Positions 25,295 through 33,479 of a stretch of DNA of 47,163 bases are shown piece by piece; positions within the stretch are counted from its first letter, which is position 1; every line of letters begins with the position of its first letter. This stretch comes from CAZTII01 sp964613305 (GTDB lineage Bacteria > Bacillota_I > Bacilli_A > Erysipelotrichales > Erysipelotrichaceae), in the NCBI GenBank assembly GCA_964613305.1, contig CAZTII010000007.1:1-47163 (forward strand), written 5' to 3'. The position numbers were made by a program, and so were the translations under genes. The notes under the pieces are model-generated. The model was not told where the DNA came from and did no database searches. It saw only the letters and a list, made by a program, of their open reading frames with translations.

Positions 25295-26920
25295 ATGAAA
25301 AAACAACATGTTGTTTTTTCACTTATCCTATCACTATTTTTTTTACTACCTCTTTTTAATCATGTTTTACCACTAGAACATGATACATTATTTCATCTAA
25401 GTAGAATTGAAGGTTATGCTCAAGCACTAAAAAAATGGGATTTTTTCCCAATAATGTATCAACACAAAAACATGGGTTATGGTTATCCAATACCTCTTTT
25501 CTATCCGGAAATTTTCTTACTTATTCCTTCTATTTTGTATAATTTAAACTTTCCTCTCATTATTTCTTATAAAATCGCTTTATTTTTAGCAACTTTCTTC
25601 TCCAGTCTTTCAATAATGTTTGCTATTAATCGTTTATCAACGGATAAATATTCTCCTTACTTAGCGAGCATTCTATACATATTTAACAATTATCGTATCT
25701 CTGACGCCTATGTTCGCAGTGCCTTAGGAGAAATTTATGCCTTTATATTTCTTCCACTTTTATTTGTTGGTATTTATGAATTTTTCTATAAAGATTTTAA
25801 CCATATCCACTATTTAATTATTGGATTTTGCGGTCTATTGCTTTCACATTTAATTTCATTTTATATGGCAATTATATTATTTATTCTTTTTCTTTTTCTA
25901 AACATTAAAAAAATGACAAAAAAAGCCATGATTCAATTATCATTGGCCGCAAGTATTTCTATTGCTATTTCTGCTTATTTCTTATTTCCTCTACTTGAAC
26001 AATTATTGTCTCAATCCTTTTATTTAAGTCACACTAGTCCCGATTTTTTAAAACAGTTTGCCTTATATCCTTGGCAATATTTCAGTAACACAACTGTTTT
26101 CGGTTTAGGGTCTAATGATTTACCAAGAGATCAAATCATGTGCTTAAACATCGGTATTGCTCTTTCATTTCTTCCTTGGCTTGCTCTTTTTCAAAAACCA
26201 AACATCTTTAGAAAACACTGTTTTTTACTTGGACTAGTTTTTCTTTTGTTTACTAGCATTTTTATTCCTTTCGATTTAGTACCATGGCTTTCAGTCATCC
26301 AATTTCCATGGCGTCTATTAACCATTGTTGTCACTTGTATGATTTTTGTCGCTACATGGCAACCTAAAGTTCCTGAAAAAGTAGTAATAATAGTATCACT
26401 AGTATTACTCGGTGAAGGTATATTCCATATTCTACCCGTACAAAATAGACCTTTTGTGATAAATAATACGACTACATATCAAGATATTATTAACGGCTCA
26501 ATTATAGATCCTTTTTATGCAGCAACTTTTATGCGAGTTGAAATTGCAGCAGGTGACTATTTACCAAGCAACAGCATGGACTTTAGAGAGTTATCTGGCT
26601 GTGTAACAACATTAAACAATGAGATTATCACGTGTGATATCAATCGTGGTTATAACCAACTTCAATTTACTGCTTCAGCAAACCAACAAGTATTACTTCC
26701 TCTGTCTTACTATAAAGGATATATCATTACAACATCACTAAATGAACGTATTATCCCTTATAATGAACATGGTCTTGTTAGCTTTACCTTAACTGATGCT
26801 ACACAATACACATGCACCTTTAAACGCTCCTTTATTGGTCAAATTAGTTTATTAGTGAGTTTCATTGCTTGCTTTCTTTATGCCTTTAGCCAACAAAAAA
26901 ACCGAATAAAGAATCAATGA
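25295..26920 (+). CDS. Multi-pass membrane protein, GT-C / PTPS-related type
   Basis: The 541-residue protein has about 10-12 transmembrane helices and a C-terminal beta-rich extracytoplasmic end (QLQFTASANQQVLLPLSYYK). The first loop contains LEHDTLFHLSRIEGYAQ, a motif of the 6-pyruvoyl-tetrahydropterin-synthase-related membrane family, which is thought to be GT-C-like and unrelated to pterin synthesis. ATG 25295 follows the stop of the previous gene by 2 bases, with no clear RBS, so coupling is likely; a TTG 6 codons upstream is the alternative. The 3' end overlaps the convergent transporter gene by 69 bases. Sugar donor and acceptor are unknown. Confidence 0.7.
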   Translation: MKKQHVVFSLILSLFFLLPLFNHVLPLEHDTLFHLSRIEGYAQALKKWDFFPIMYQHKNMGYGYPIPLFYPEIFLLIPSILYNLNFPLIISYKIALFLATFFSSLSIMFAINRLSTDKYSPYLASILYIFNNYRISDAYVRSALGEIYAFIFLPLLFVGIYEFFYKDFNHIHYLIIGFCGLLLSHLISFYMAIILFILFLFLNIKKMTKKAMIQLSLAASISIAISAYFLFPLLEQLLSQSFYLSHTSPDFLKQFALYPWQYFSNTTVFGLGSNDLPRDQIMCLNIGIALSFLPWLALFQKPNIFRKHCFLLGLVFLLFTSIFIPFDLVPWLSVIQFPWRLLTIVVTCMIFVATWQPKVPEKVVIIVSLVLLGEGIFHILPVQNRPFVINNTTTYQDIINGSIIDPFYAATFMRVEIAAGDYLPSNSMDFRELSGCVTTLNNEIITCDINRGYNQLQFTASANQQVLLPLSYYKGYIITTSLNERIIPYNEHGLVSFTLTDATQYTCTFKRSFIGQISLLVSFIACFLYAFSQQKNRIKNQ

Positions 26921-27730
26921 ACAACCAACTAATTGAACCCATCCGATACTTTCCTTTAGAAATGCGTAACCAACAACAATAGATGATAAAGGTTCAAATA
27001 AGCTAAATAAACTTGCAAGTTTACTTCCTATCAAACGAATACCTTCTTTTAATAAAATAATTCCTAGAAATGAAGCACTTTGAGCAATGATCATTAAATA
27101 AGCATATGCCTTTATTGGAAGAATAAAAATGATGCTTTTGGTAAAAACATTCATTATTAAAAGACTTCCTACAACGACAAGTGCTAAATAAAAAGATAAT
27201 TTATAACCATTCATCACTGCTAATTTCCTTTTTTCAATACCAATTAAGTACATCGCAAAAGTTATAGAACTAGCTAATGCCATCGTTATACCAATAATAT
27301 TCGACCCATTATTGCTATTAAGAAAACATAAAATTCCAGCAGTGGCTATGATGAGAGATAACCACTGTTTTTTATCGATTGTATCATGATAAAAAAACTT
27401 AGATAAAATAATTGTAAACATTGGATATAAAAAGTGTAATGTTGTTGCCATTCCACTATTTATATAATTATAACTTGCATAAAGTAATAGCGTTGTGGTT
27501 ACTGATCCAAATAAACCAATAATAATAATATTTTTAATTTCTTCTATTGTAAGAAGGAAAGAAATTTTTTGTTGCATCATTAAAACAAATAAAACTGGTA
27601 ACACCAATAAACTTCGATAAAACGTTAGAGTAATGGCATTTGCTCCCAAATCATACACTTGATGACAAAATACAGGCATCACACCATAAATAATAGCGGA
27701 TAAAATAGTAAAAATAATTCCTTTAACCAT
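26852..27730 (-). CDS. EamA/DMT-superfamily transporter
   Basis: The 292-residue protein has ten predicted helices in two EamA repeats, with the usual motifs near the repeat ends (YPMFTIILSKFFYHD; LFEPLSSIVVGYAFLKESI). Members export or import amino acids, nucleotide precursors or other metabolites; the substrate is not readable. It starts within the end of the YfcE gene (8-base overlap), suggesting one transcript. Confidence 0.85.
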   Translation of the reverse strand: MVKGIIFTILSAIIYGVMPVFCHQVYDLGANAITLTFYRSLLVLPVLFVLMMQQKISFLLTIEEIKNIIIIGLFGSVTTTLLLYASYNYINSGMATTLHFLYPMFTIILSKFFYHDTIDKKQWLSLIIATAGILCFLNSNNGSNIIGITMALASSITFAMYLIGIEKRKLAVMNGYKLSFYLALVVVGSLLIMNVFTKSIIFILPIKAYAYLMIIAQSASFLGIILLKEGIRLIGSKLASLFSLFEPLSSIVVGYAFLKESIGWVQLVGCSLILYSVFLLAKGIKKASNETH

Positions 27731-28271
27731 TAAACATTACCTGCATAATTATAGTATCATTACAATCTTTGACAAAAAATCCATCGTCATCTAAAATCGC
27801 ATAACTTCGTGGAAAATTATTTTTAGGTAATGAAATCGATCCTGGATTTAAACAATAAACACCTTTTTTTATATCACATGTAGGAATATGAGTATGTCCA
27901 CTTAAGAAAATATCGCCATTATTTAGTGGTGGTAAATTTTCTGGAGTATACGTATGTCCATGACACATAAATACTCGACGTTGTCCTAGATAAAACGTTG
28001 TTGACTCACTTAAACACGAAAAATTATAAACCATTTGATCAACTTCAGCTTCACAATTACCACGTACAGCAATAATATGATTACTTAGCGAATTAAAAAC
28101 ATCGATAACTTTTTTAGGTTGATAATCTGAAAACAAATCATTTCTTGGACCATGATAGTTAATATCTCCACACATTAAAATCGCTTTATAATCACCAGTA
28201 GAAAATAACTGTTGTATTTTTTGTGCACCTTCTATGCCACCATGAATATCTGACACTACAATAAATTTCAT
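27723..28271 (-). CDS. yfcE: Metallophosphoesterase, YfcE/MJ0936 type
   Basis: The 182-residue enzyme is a small calcineurin-like phosphodiesterase. Metal-binding motifs are VSDIHGG, MCGDINYHG, VRGNCEAE and FMCHGHTY/LSGHTHIP, in the correct order for YfcE-type proteins that hydrolyse phosphodiester test substrates. The physiological substrate is unknown. GGAG lies shortly before the ATG. The divergent neighbour is the coenzyme A operon. Confidence 0.87.
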   Translation of the reverse strand: MKFIVVSDIHGGIEGAQKIQQLFSTGDYKAILMCGDINYHGPRNDLFSDYQPKKVIDVFNSLSNHIIAVRGNCEAEVDQMVYNFSCLSESTTFYLGQRRVFMCHGHTYTPENLPPLNNGDIFLSGHTHIPTCDIKKGVYCLNPGSISLPKNNFPRSYAILDDDGFFVKDCNDTIIMQVMFNG

Positions 28272-28332
28272 ATTTTTTCTCCATTTCTGCCTATATTATA
28301 GCGTATTTTATAGATTTTTCATAAATAAGCGA

Positions 28333-28338
28333 TATAAT
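28333..28338 (+). promoter_or_regulatory. -10 box of the pantothenate/CoA operon
   Basis: TATAAT at 28333-28338 is followed at once by a second TATAAT at 28339-28344. With the first, transcription would begin near 28345 and produce a leader of about 50 nt before the ATG at 28396. No good -35 was found. Confidence 0.4.
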
Positions 28339-28341
28339 TAT

Positions 28342-28366
28342 AATGAAATGTGTTGTTTATTTCATT
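28342..28366 (+). promoter_or_regulatory. Operator-like inverted repeat at the CoA operon start
   Basis: AATGAAAT (28342-28349) and ATTTCATT (28359-28366) are exact reverse complements 9 bases apart. Because the repeat spans the predicted transcription start, it is better placed as a repressor site than as an RNA hairpin. Confidence 0.45.
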
Positions 28367-28385
28367 GCATCCGTTACGGAGCGAT
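28364..28385 (+). promoter_or_regulatory. Leader hairpin next to the RBS of the CoA operon
   Basis: ATTGC-A-TCCG TTA CGGA-GCGAT folds into a nine-pair stem (one G-T pair) with a bulged A and a 3-nt loop, ending directly at the AGGAGG of the first gene. Its place suggests control of translation initiation. It is not a riboswitch class I recognise; the published pan motif also carries bulged adenosines, but the match was not tested. Confidence 0.4.
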
Positions 28386-28395
28386 AGGAGGATTT

Positions 28396-29022
28396 ATGAA
28401 TAACCGTCAATTAGTGAAAAGAATTTCCCTTCTAGCATTATTTCTAGCCATTCAAGCCATCTTTTTTCTAACACCTTTAGGTTTTATACCAATCGGACCA
28501 CTTAGGGCCACAACAATGCATATTCCAGTTATAATTGGCGCGCAATTAATGGGTGTCAAATTCGGTGCAATTCTCGGTTTTTGTTTTGGTTTATTTAGTT
28601 TACTCATTAATACCTTTCAGCCGACAATCACATCCTTTGTTTTCTCACCTTTTGTCTCAATTGGTGGTCAATCTGGAAATTTTTTCAGTCTTATCATCGT
28701 TTTTGTGCCTCGTATTTTACTTGGGGTTGTAAGTGCTATTTTATTTAAAGCATTTAAAAACAAATCAATTCCACTTGCATCCATACTATCTGCAGTATTA
28801 TCCACCTTTTTACATAGCGCTTTAGTATTATCACTCATTGCCGTGCTGTTTACTAACGCATACGCTACTGCCAAGGGAATTCCGGCTGCGCAACTAGTAG
28901 GATTATTTATTACTGTTCTATCAACAAATGGGATACTAGAAATTATTATTGCCGCAATATTGTGTCCAATTATTACTAATACGATGCTACCAATTTTGAA
29001 AAGGAAATCATTTTATGACTAA
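28396..29022 (+). CDS. panT: ECF transporter S component, probably pantothenate-specific
   Basis: The 208-residue protein has about six transmembrane helices and the S-component pattern (LALFLAIQAIFFLTPLGFI, MHIPVIIGAQLMG, GFCFGLFSLL), typical of energy-coupling factor substrate-binding subunits. Its stop overlaps the start of coaBC, which is followed by coaX, so pantothenate as substrate is a strong inference from context. The shared EcfA/EcfT energising module is not in the window. ATG 28396 follows AGGAGG; an upstream in-frame ATG lies before the leader hairpin and lacks an RBS. Confidence 0.75.
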   Translation: MNNRQLVKRISLLALFLAIQAIFFLTPLGFIPIGPLRATTMHIPVIIGAQLMGVKFGAILGFCFGLFSLLINTFQPTITSFVFSPFVSIGGQSGNFFSLIIVFVPRILLGVVSAILFKAFKNKSIPLASILSAVLSTFLHSALVLSLIAVLFTNAYATAKGIPAAQLVGLFITVLSTNGILEIIIAAILCPIITNTMLPILKRKSFYD

Positions 29023-30226
29023 ACCATGTGTGATTATTGGTGTTACCGGCGGTATTGCCGCATTTAAAGCGTGTCAATTAGTTAGCGATGGAATTAAAAA
29101 AGGATGGGATATTCACGTTATCATGACTAAAAATGCAACTCAATTCATCCATCCCTTAACCTTTGAAACATTAACTCAACACAATGTTTCTATTGATACC
29201 TTTGAAAGAAACTTTCAATATGATGTTGAACATATTTCCTTAGCAAAGAAAGCTGATTGTTTTGTTGTCGTCCCAGCTACCGCTAATTTTATTGCAAAAG
29301 CAGTGTCAGGAATTGCCGATGATATGCTTACTACAACATTTTTGGCTTTTAATGGACCTAAAATTATTTGTCCTGCTATGAATAGTCAAATGTTATCAAA
29401 TCCAATCACGCAAAAAAATATTCAATGTGCTAAAAACTTAAACATGACAATTGTTCATAGTGTTGAAGGAAAATTAGCTTGTGGCGATATTGGTGATGGT
29501 AAATTAGCTGATATATCAACCATTATTGATTATATTGAAATGGCTTTACAAAAAGATAAACCATTGTTTGGAAAAAAAGTATTGATTAGCGCTGGTCCAA
29601 CTCAAGAAGCAATGGATCCTGTTCGATATGTCACAAATCATTCCTCGGGAAAAATGGGTTATGCCATTGCTAAAGTAGCACGTAATTTAGGCGCAGAAGT
29701 AACTCTTGTTTCTGGCCCTGTTACACTACAACCAATCAACAACATCGTAACATTTAACGTAAAAACAGCTGAAGAAATGTTTAACGCTATTAAAGACAAC
29801 TATCAACAAGCTGATATTATCATTAAAGCCGCGGCTGTAGCTGATTATACGATTGCCAAACCAGCTACGCAAAAACTTAAAAAAGGAAATGATGATTTAA
29901 CGGTGCAATTTCAACGAACAACCGATATTTTAGCTTACTTAGGACAAAATAAGTTACCTCATCAACGCTTAATCGGTTTTGCGATGGAAACAGAAAATTT
30001 AATTGAAAACGCACGAAAAAAATGTATTAATAAAAATTGTGACTTTATTGTCGCTAATCACCTATTAGAAGAAGGTGCAGGCTTTAAAACAGATACTAAT
30101 CGAGTTACTTTTGTTTTTCCTAACGAAAGTAAAGAGTTACCACTTTGTCTTAAAGAAGAAGTAGCGTATGAGTTATTTAAACAATGCTACGATAAAGGAG
30201 AAACAACGTATGTTACTAACAATTGA
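29015..30226 (+). CDS. coaBC: Bifunctional phosphopantothenoylcysteine decarboxylase / phosphopantothenate-cysteine ligase
   Basis: CoaBC makes 4'-phosphopantetheine in two steps. The N-terminal flavoprotein domain shows VTGGIAAFKACQL, the catalytic His in VEHISLAKKAD, PAMNSQM and the cysteine loop KLACGDIGDGKLAD. The CoaB half shows AGPTQEAMDPVRYVTNHSSG, the IIKAAAVADY segment and LIGFAMETEN. The 403-residue length is normal. It overlaps the S-component gene by 8 bases and the next gene by 17. Confidence 0.94.
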   Translation: MTKPCVIIGVTGGIAAFKACQLVSDGIKKGWDIHVIMTKNATQFIHPLTFETLTQHNVSIDTFERNFQYDVEHISLAKKADCFVVVPATANFIAKAVSGIADDMLTTTFLAFNGPKIICPAMNSQMLSNPITQKNIQCAKNLNMTIVHSVEGKLACGDIGDGKLADISTIIDYIEMALQKDKPLFGKKVLISAGPTQEAMDPVRYVTNHSSGKMGYAIAKVARNLGAEVTLVSGPVTLQPINNIVTFNVKTAEEMFNAIKDNYQQADIIIKAAAVADYTIAKPATQKLKKGNDDLTVQFQRTTDILAYLGQNKLPHQRLIGFAMETENLIENARKKCINKNCDFIVANHLLEEGAGFKTDTNRVTFVFPNESKELPLCLKEEVAYELFKQCYDKGETTYVTNN

Positions 30227-31001
30227 TGTCGGCAATACAAATATTACAATGGCTTTGTTTGAAGAAAATACCCAATTAGGAATGTTTCGTTTAACCAGTA
30301 AAACACCTCGAACTTCCGATGAATTCTGGATGTGCATCAGCATCTTTCTTAACCGCTATAACGTATCAGCGAATGATATTGGTGATGTTATAATTGCTAG
30401 TGTTGTACCTAAAATTATGTATTCTTTAAATAATTGTTTAAGAAAATATTTAAATAAAAAAGCCATTATTATTGGCCCTGGTATTAAAACAGGAATTCAG
30501 ATTCAAACCGATAATCCTAAAGAAGTAGGTGCTGATCGTATAGTCAACGTTGTCGCAGCTCATACACTCTATCAAAAAGCTTGTCTAATTATTGATTTTG
30601 GAACCGCAACAACATTTGATTATGTATCTGAGGATGGCATTTTCAAATATACCATCATTGCCCCTGGAATGGAAATATCAGCGAAATCATTATGGATGGA
30701 AACAGCTAAACTACCAGAAGTTGAGATTAAAAAAGTTGATTCCATTTTAGCTAAAAACACCATTTGTGGTATGCAAGCTGGTATCTTCTATGGTTATGTA
30801 GGTCAAGTAGAACATATTATTAAACAAATTAAAAAAGAGTTAAATGTTAGCGATATGAAAATAATCGCAACTGGTGGACTTGGTCGATTAATTAGTAATG
30901 AAATTGATTTAATTGATTGCTATGATGCTGATTTAACCTTTAAAGGAATGAAAATACTTTACGATAAAAATATTAATGAACTTCGACAAAATGAACTATA
31001 G
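30210..31001 (+). CDS. coaX: Type III pantothenate kinase
   Basis: CoaX phosphorylates pantothenate, the first step to CoA, is not inhibited by CoA and needs a monovalent cation. Motifs are the phosphate loop DVGNTN at the N-terminus, GADRIVNVVAAH, DFGTATTFDYV and ATGGLGRLI. The start at 30210 (MLLTIDVG) has GGAG 10 bases upstream; a longer frame from 30168 adds non-family residues. The 263-residue length fits. It completes an import-kinase-CoaBC cassette. Confidence 0.93.
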   Translation: MLLTIDVGNTNITMALFEENTQLGMFRLTSKTPRTSDEFWMCISIFLNRYNVSANDIGDVIIASVVPKIMYSLNNCLRKYLNKKAIIIGPGIKTGIQIQTDNPKEVGADRIVNVVAAHTLYQKACLIIDFGTATTFDYVSEDGIFKYTIIAPGMEISAKSLWMETAKLPEVEIKKVDSILAKNTICGMQAGIFYGYVGQVEHIIKQIKKELNVSDMKIIATGGLGRLISNEIDLIDCYDADLTFKGMKILYDKNINELRQNEL

Positions 31002-31029
31002 AAAAAGATGGCAAATTTGCCATCTTTTT
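31002..31029. terminator. Bidirectional terminator between coaX and pgi
   Basis: A perfect 28-bp palindrome, AAAAAGATGGCAAA (31002-31015) with its reverse complement (31016-31029), gives a strong hairpin with A- and T-runs on both sides and serves both converging genes. Confidence 0.85.
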
Positions 31030-32302
31030 AGTTCTTACCTAACAATTTAAACATGTTCTTCTTATATACTTCAACACCAGGTTGATTAAATGGATTAATA
31101 TCAAGCATTAAGCATGATAATGCACATGCTCTAAAGAAGAATACACACATATAACCAAATGTTTTTGCGGTTGTATCAGGTAGTGTAATCATTAAATTTG
31201 GAACATTTCCTGTAACTTCATGAGCTTCAAGAGTACCTTTGCATGCCATTTTATTAACCCAATCTAAACTCTTTCCAGCCAAATAATTCATTTGATCACG
31301 ATCAAGTGGATCACTTGGGAAAACACCATCTAGCATTGGATTTTCAACTAATAACAACGTTTCAAACAATACTTTTTTACCATCTTGCACAAATTGGCCA
31401 AGTGAATGCAAATCTGTTGAGAAATTCGCACTTGTAGGTAATATTCCTAATCCATCTTTTCCTTCTGATTCACCAAATAATTGTTTCCACCATTCAGCAA
31501 CCATTGCCATCGATGGCTCATATGCAACTAACATTTCCGCGTCTTTTCCAGAATTTTGTAAAATACGACGAGCAACTGCATATTGATACGCTTTATTTAC
31601 TTTTAAATCATCAGTTGCTAAATCATTATTTGCCATTTGACAACCAGCCATAATATCATCAATGTTGATACCCATAATAGCTAATGGTAATAAACCTACT
31701 GCTGTCGTTACAGAATAACGTCCACCAATATCATCAGGAATAACAAATGTTTCGTATCCTTCTTCATCTGCTAACGCTTTTAATGTTCCTCTTGCTTTGT
31801 CTGTAGTAGCAATAATACGTTCTTTGCATTCTTCTTTTCCATATTTTTCTTCCATCATCAATTTCAACATTCTAAACGCCATTGCTGTTTCTGTCGTTGT
31901 TCCTGATTTTGAAATTACATTTAATACAACACTCTTATTTGCAATGTATTTTTCAACTTGTTTGAAGTAAGTGCTTGAAAAGGTATTACCAATAAAAATT
32001 ACTTCTGTTTTGTTATCGCTATATAACCCTTGAATCATTTCGATTGCAGCACGTGCTCCTAAATATGAGCCACCAATACCACAAACTAGCAATACTTCTG
32101 CACGATCTCTAACATTGTCAGCAACTTTTTTAATACGTGCAAATTCTTCTTTATCATAGTTTTCTGGCCAATCAACCCATCCAAGATAATCATTACCAGC
32201 ACATGTTTTGTTTAATAAACTATGATGACACTCTGAAACTTTTGCTTGATAACTGTCGATACTTTCTTGTAAAAACGCATGTGACACATCAAATTGAATC
32301 AT
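31028..32302 (-). CDS. pgi: Glucose-6-phosphate isomerase
   Basis: Pgi interconverts glucose-6-phosphate and fructose-6-phosphate. The 424-residue protein is of the compact bacterial type and shows LLVCGIGGSYLGARAAIE, NVISKSGTTTETAMAFRML, the signature DIGGRYSVTTAVGLLPLAI, DLHSLGQFVQDG and the C-terminal INPFNQPGVEVYKKN. Its ATG lies within the end of the S1-domain gene (14-base overlap). Confidence 0.96.
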   Translation of the reverse strand: MIQFDVSHAFLQESIDSYQAKVSECHHSLLNKTCAGNDYLGWVDWPENYDKEEFARIKKVADNVRDRAEVLLVCGIGGSYLGARAAIEMIQGLYSDNKTEVIFIGNTFSSTYFKQVEKYIANKSVVLNVISKSGTTTETAMAFRMLKLMMEEKYGKEECKERIIATTDKARGTLKALADEEGYETFVIPDDIGGRYSVTTAVGLLPLAIMGINIDDIMAGCQMANNDLATDDLKVNKAYQYAVARRILQNSGKDAEMLVAYEPSMAMVAEWWKQLFGESEGKDGLGILPTSANFSTDLHSLGQFVQDGKKVLFETLLLVENPMLDGVFPSDPLDRDQMNYLAGKSLDWVNKMACKGTLEAHEVTGNVPNLMITLPDTTAKTFGYMCVFFFRACALSCLMLDINPFNQPGVEVYKKNMFKLLGKN

Positions 32303-32660
32303 ATTGTTCCTCCTTAGCCTTTCTGATCCATTCCTCTAAATTTTCTTTTATTGAATTAAATCCAATGTTAGAAGCTGGAAGTAATCCACTTTTAACAAAC
32401 TTTCGATCCTTACGGAAACGATTTGGTAATGCTGCTTTTAACGATAATCTAGCTTGATGGTTTTTTTCATCAAAATCAATAATTTTAACTGAAACAACAT
32501 CACCTACACTGACAAACTGAGCAACATCTTTAACAAAGCCACTACTGATTTCTGAAATATGTACTAGCCCAGTTGTAAGCTTATCAATTGTAATAAAAGC
32601 TCCATATGGTTGAATACCTGTAACAACCCCTTCAACGATTTGTCCTATTTGATATTGCAT
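32289..32660 (-). CDS. yugI: S1-domain RNA-binding protein (YugI / general stress protein 13 type)
   Basis: The 123-residue protein opens with a complete S1 domain (YQIGQIVEGVVTGIQPYGAF, TGLVHISEISSGFV, VGDVVSVKIIDFDEKNHQAR) and ends with a basic, helical tail. Family members associate with ribosomes in Bacillus. ATG 32660 is preceded by GGAGG; a longer frame adds only leader sequence. It precedes pgi as in several Bacillota. Confidence 0.83.
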   Translation of the reverse strand: MQYQIGQIVEGVVTGIQPYGAFITIDKLTTGLVHISEISSGFVKDVAQFVSVGDVVSVKIIDFDEKNHQARLSLKAALPNRFRKDRKFVKSGLLPASNIGFNSIKENLEEWIRKAKEEQYDSI

Positions 32661-32677
32661 AAAACCTCCACTTATAT

Positions 32678-32710
32678 AGTATAGCATGACTTAAAGAAGT
32701 GTGCTATACT
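32678..32710. promoter_or_regulatory. Symmetric divergent promoter pair (yugI-pgi / yuiD)
   Basis: AGTATAGCA (32678-32686) and TGCTATACT (32702-32710) are exact inverted copies. Read outward, each half is an extended -10 (TGCTATACT). The two promoters therefore occupy overlapping DNA and should exclude each other; the palindrome could also bind a regulator. Confidence 0.6.
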
Positions 32711-32730
32711 TTACTTTGAGGTAAATAGTT

Positions 32731-33198
32731 ATGAAAAGTTTCAGTGTTATGTTTCCGTTCTCGGCATGTTTATTATCGCTGTTTAGTGCTCAATTAGCAA
32801 AGCCAATTTATTACTATCTTTTCCATAAAGAATGGCACTGGCGACTAATTGGTGCTAGTGGAAGCTTTCCAAGTTCACATTCTGCTGCAGTTGCGGCACT
32901 AAGTCTTGCGGTTGGGATTCAAGAACAATTTTCTAGTGCAATTTTTGCGGTCACTCTCGCTTTTTCTGCTATAATAATTTACGATGCAGCTAATGTTCGC
33001 TATTATGCGGGTCAAAATATCCAGATTACGCAACAGCTTATTAAAGATTTACAAGAATCAAACAACATTAAGCTGTCGAACCCTATTTATCAACGACGCA
33101 TTAAAGATGTGTTAGGGCATAAATGGGTGGAAGTAATTGGTGGCATTATTCATGGTTTTTGCATTGCAATGTTAATTTACTATATGGGAGGATGCTAG
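32731..33198 (+). CDS. yuiD: Divergent PAP2-family membrane protein (YuiD/DUF212)
   Basis: The 155-residue integral membrane protein carries the family motif GASGSFPSSHSAAVAAL, akin to the phosphatase PAP2 signature, and IIYDAANVRYYAGQ. Plant and bacterial relatives are of unsettled function; acid-phosphatase-like activity is only inferred. A stop codon directly abuts the following nfu start. Confidence 0.83.
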   Translation: MKSFSVMFPFSACLLSLFSAQLAKPIYYYLFHKEWHWRLIGASGSFPSSHSAAVAALSLAVGIQEQFSSAIFAVTLAFSAIIIYDAANVRYYAGQNIQITQQLIKDLQESNNIKLSNPIYQRRIKDVLGHKWVEVIGGIIHGFCIAMLIYYMGGC

Positions 33199-33435
33199 AT
33201 GATTGAAAAAGTAAAAGCGGTAATAGAAAAAGTTAGACCATATATTCAACGTGATGGTGGCGATATAGAATTTCTATCAGTTGATGAACATGGTTTTGTT
33301 TTTGTAAAAATGCATGGTGCATGTGCTGATTGTATGTCAATCGACTCAACAATTAAAGATGGTTTAGAAGTAATCTTAATGGATGAAGTAGAAGGTGTTA
33401 AAGGCGTTATCGTAGATGACCACCCTTATTTCTAA
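33199..33435 (+). CDS. nfu: NifU-like C-terminal domain protein (iron-sulphur scaffold)
   Basis: The 78-residue protein is a single NifU C-terminal domain. It shows RPYIQRDGGDIEFLSV and the cluster-binding CxxC (Cys42 and Cys45, HGACADCMS). Such small Nfu proteins carry or deliver Fe-S clusters. It starts immediately after the yuiD stop and is probably co-transcribed with it. Confidence 0.9.
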   Translation: MIEKVKAVIEKVRPYIQRDGGDIEFLSVDEHGFVFVKMHGACADCMSIDSTIKDGLEVILMDEVEGVKGVIVDDHPYF

Positions 33436-33479
33436 ACAAGCTACATCCATTTTTTTATTTAAAATTTTTGGAGGAAAAT

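Noticed and set aside
28342..28366. Inverted repeat as the first hairpin of an RNA leader
   Set aside because: With the -10 at 28333 the transcript would begin inside the left arm, so the full stem would not be transcribed; an operator is a better reading.
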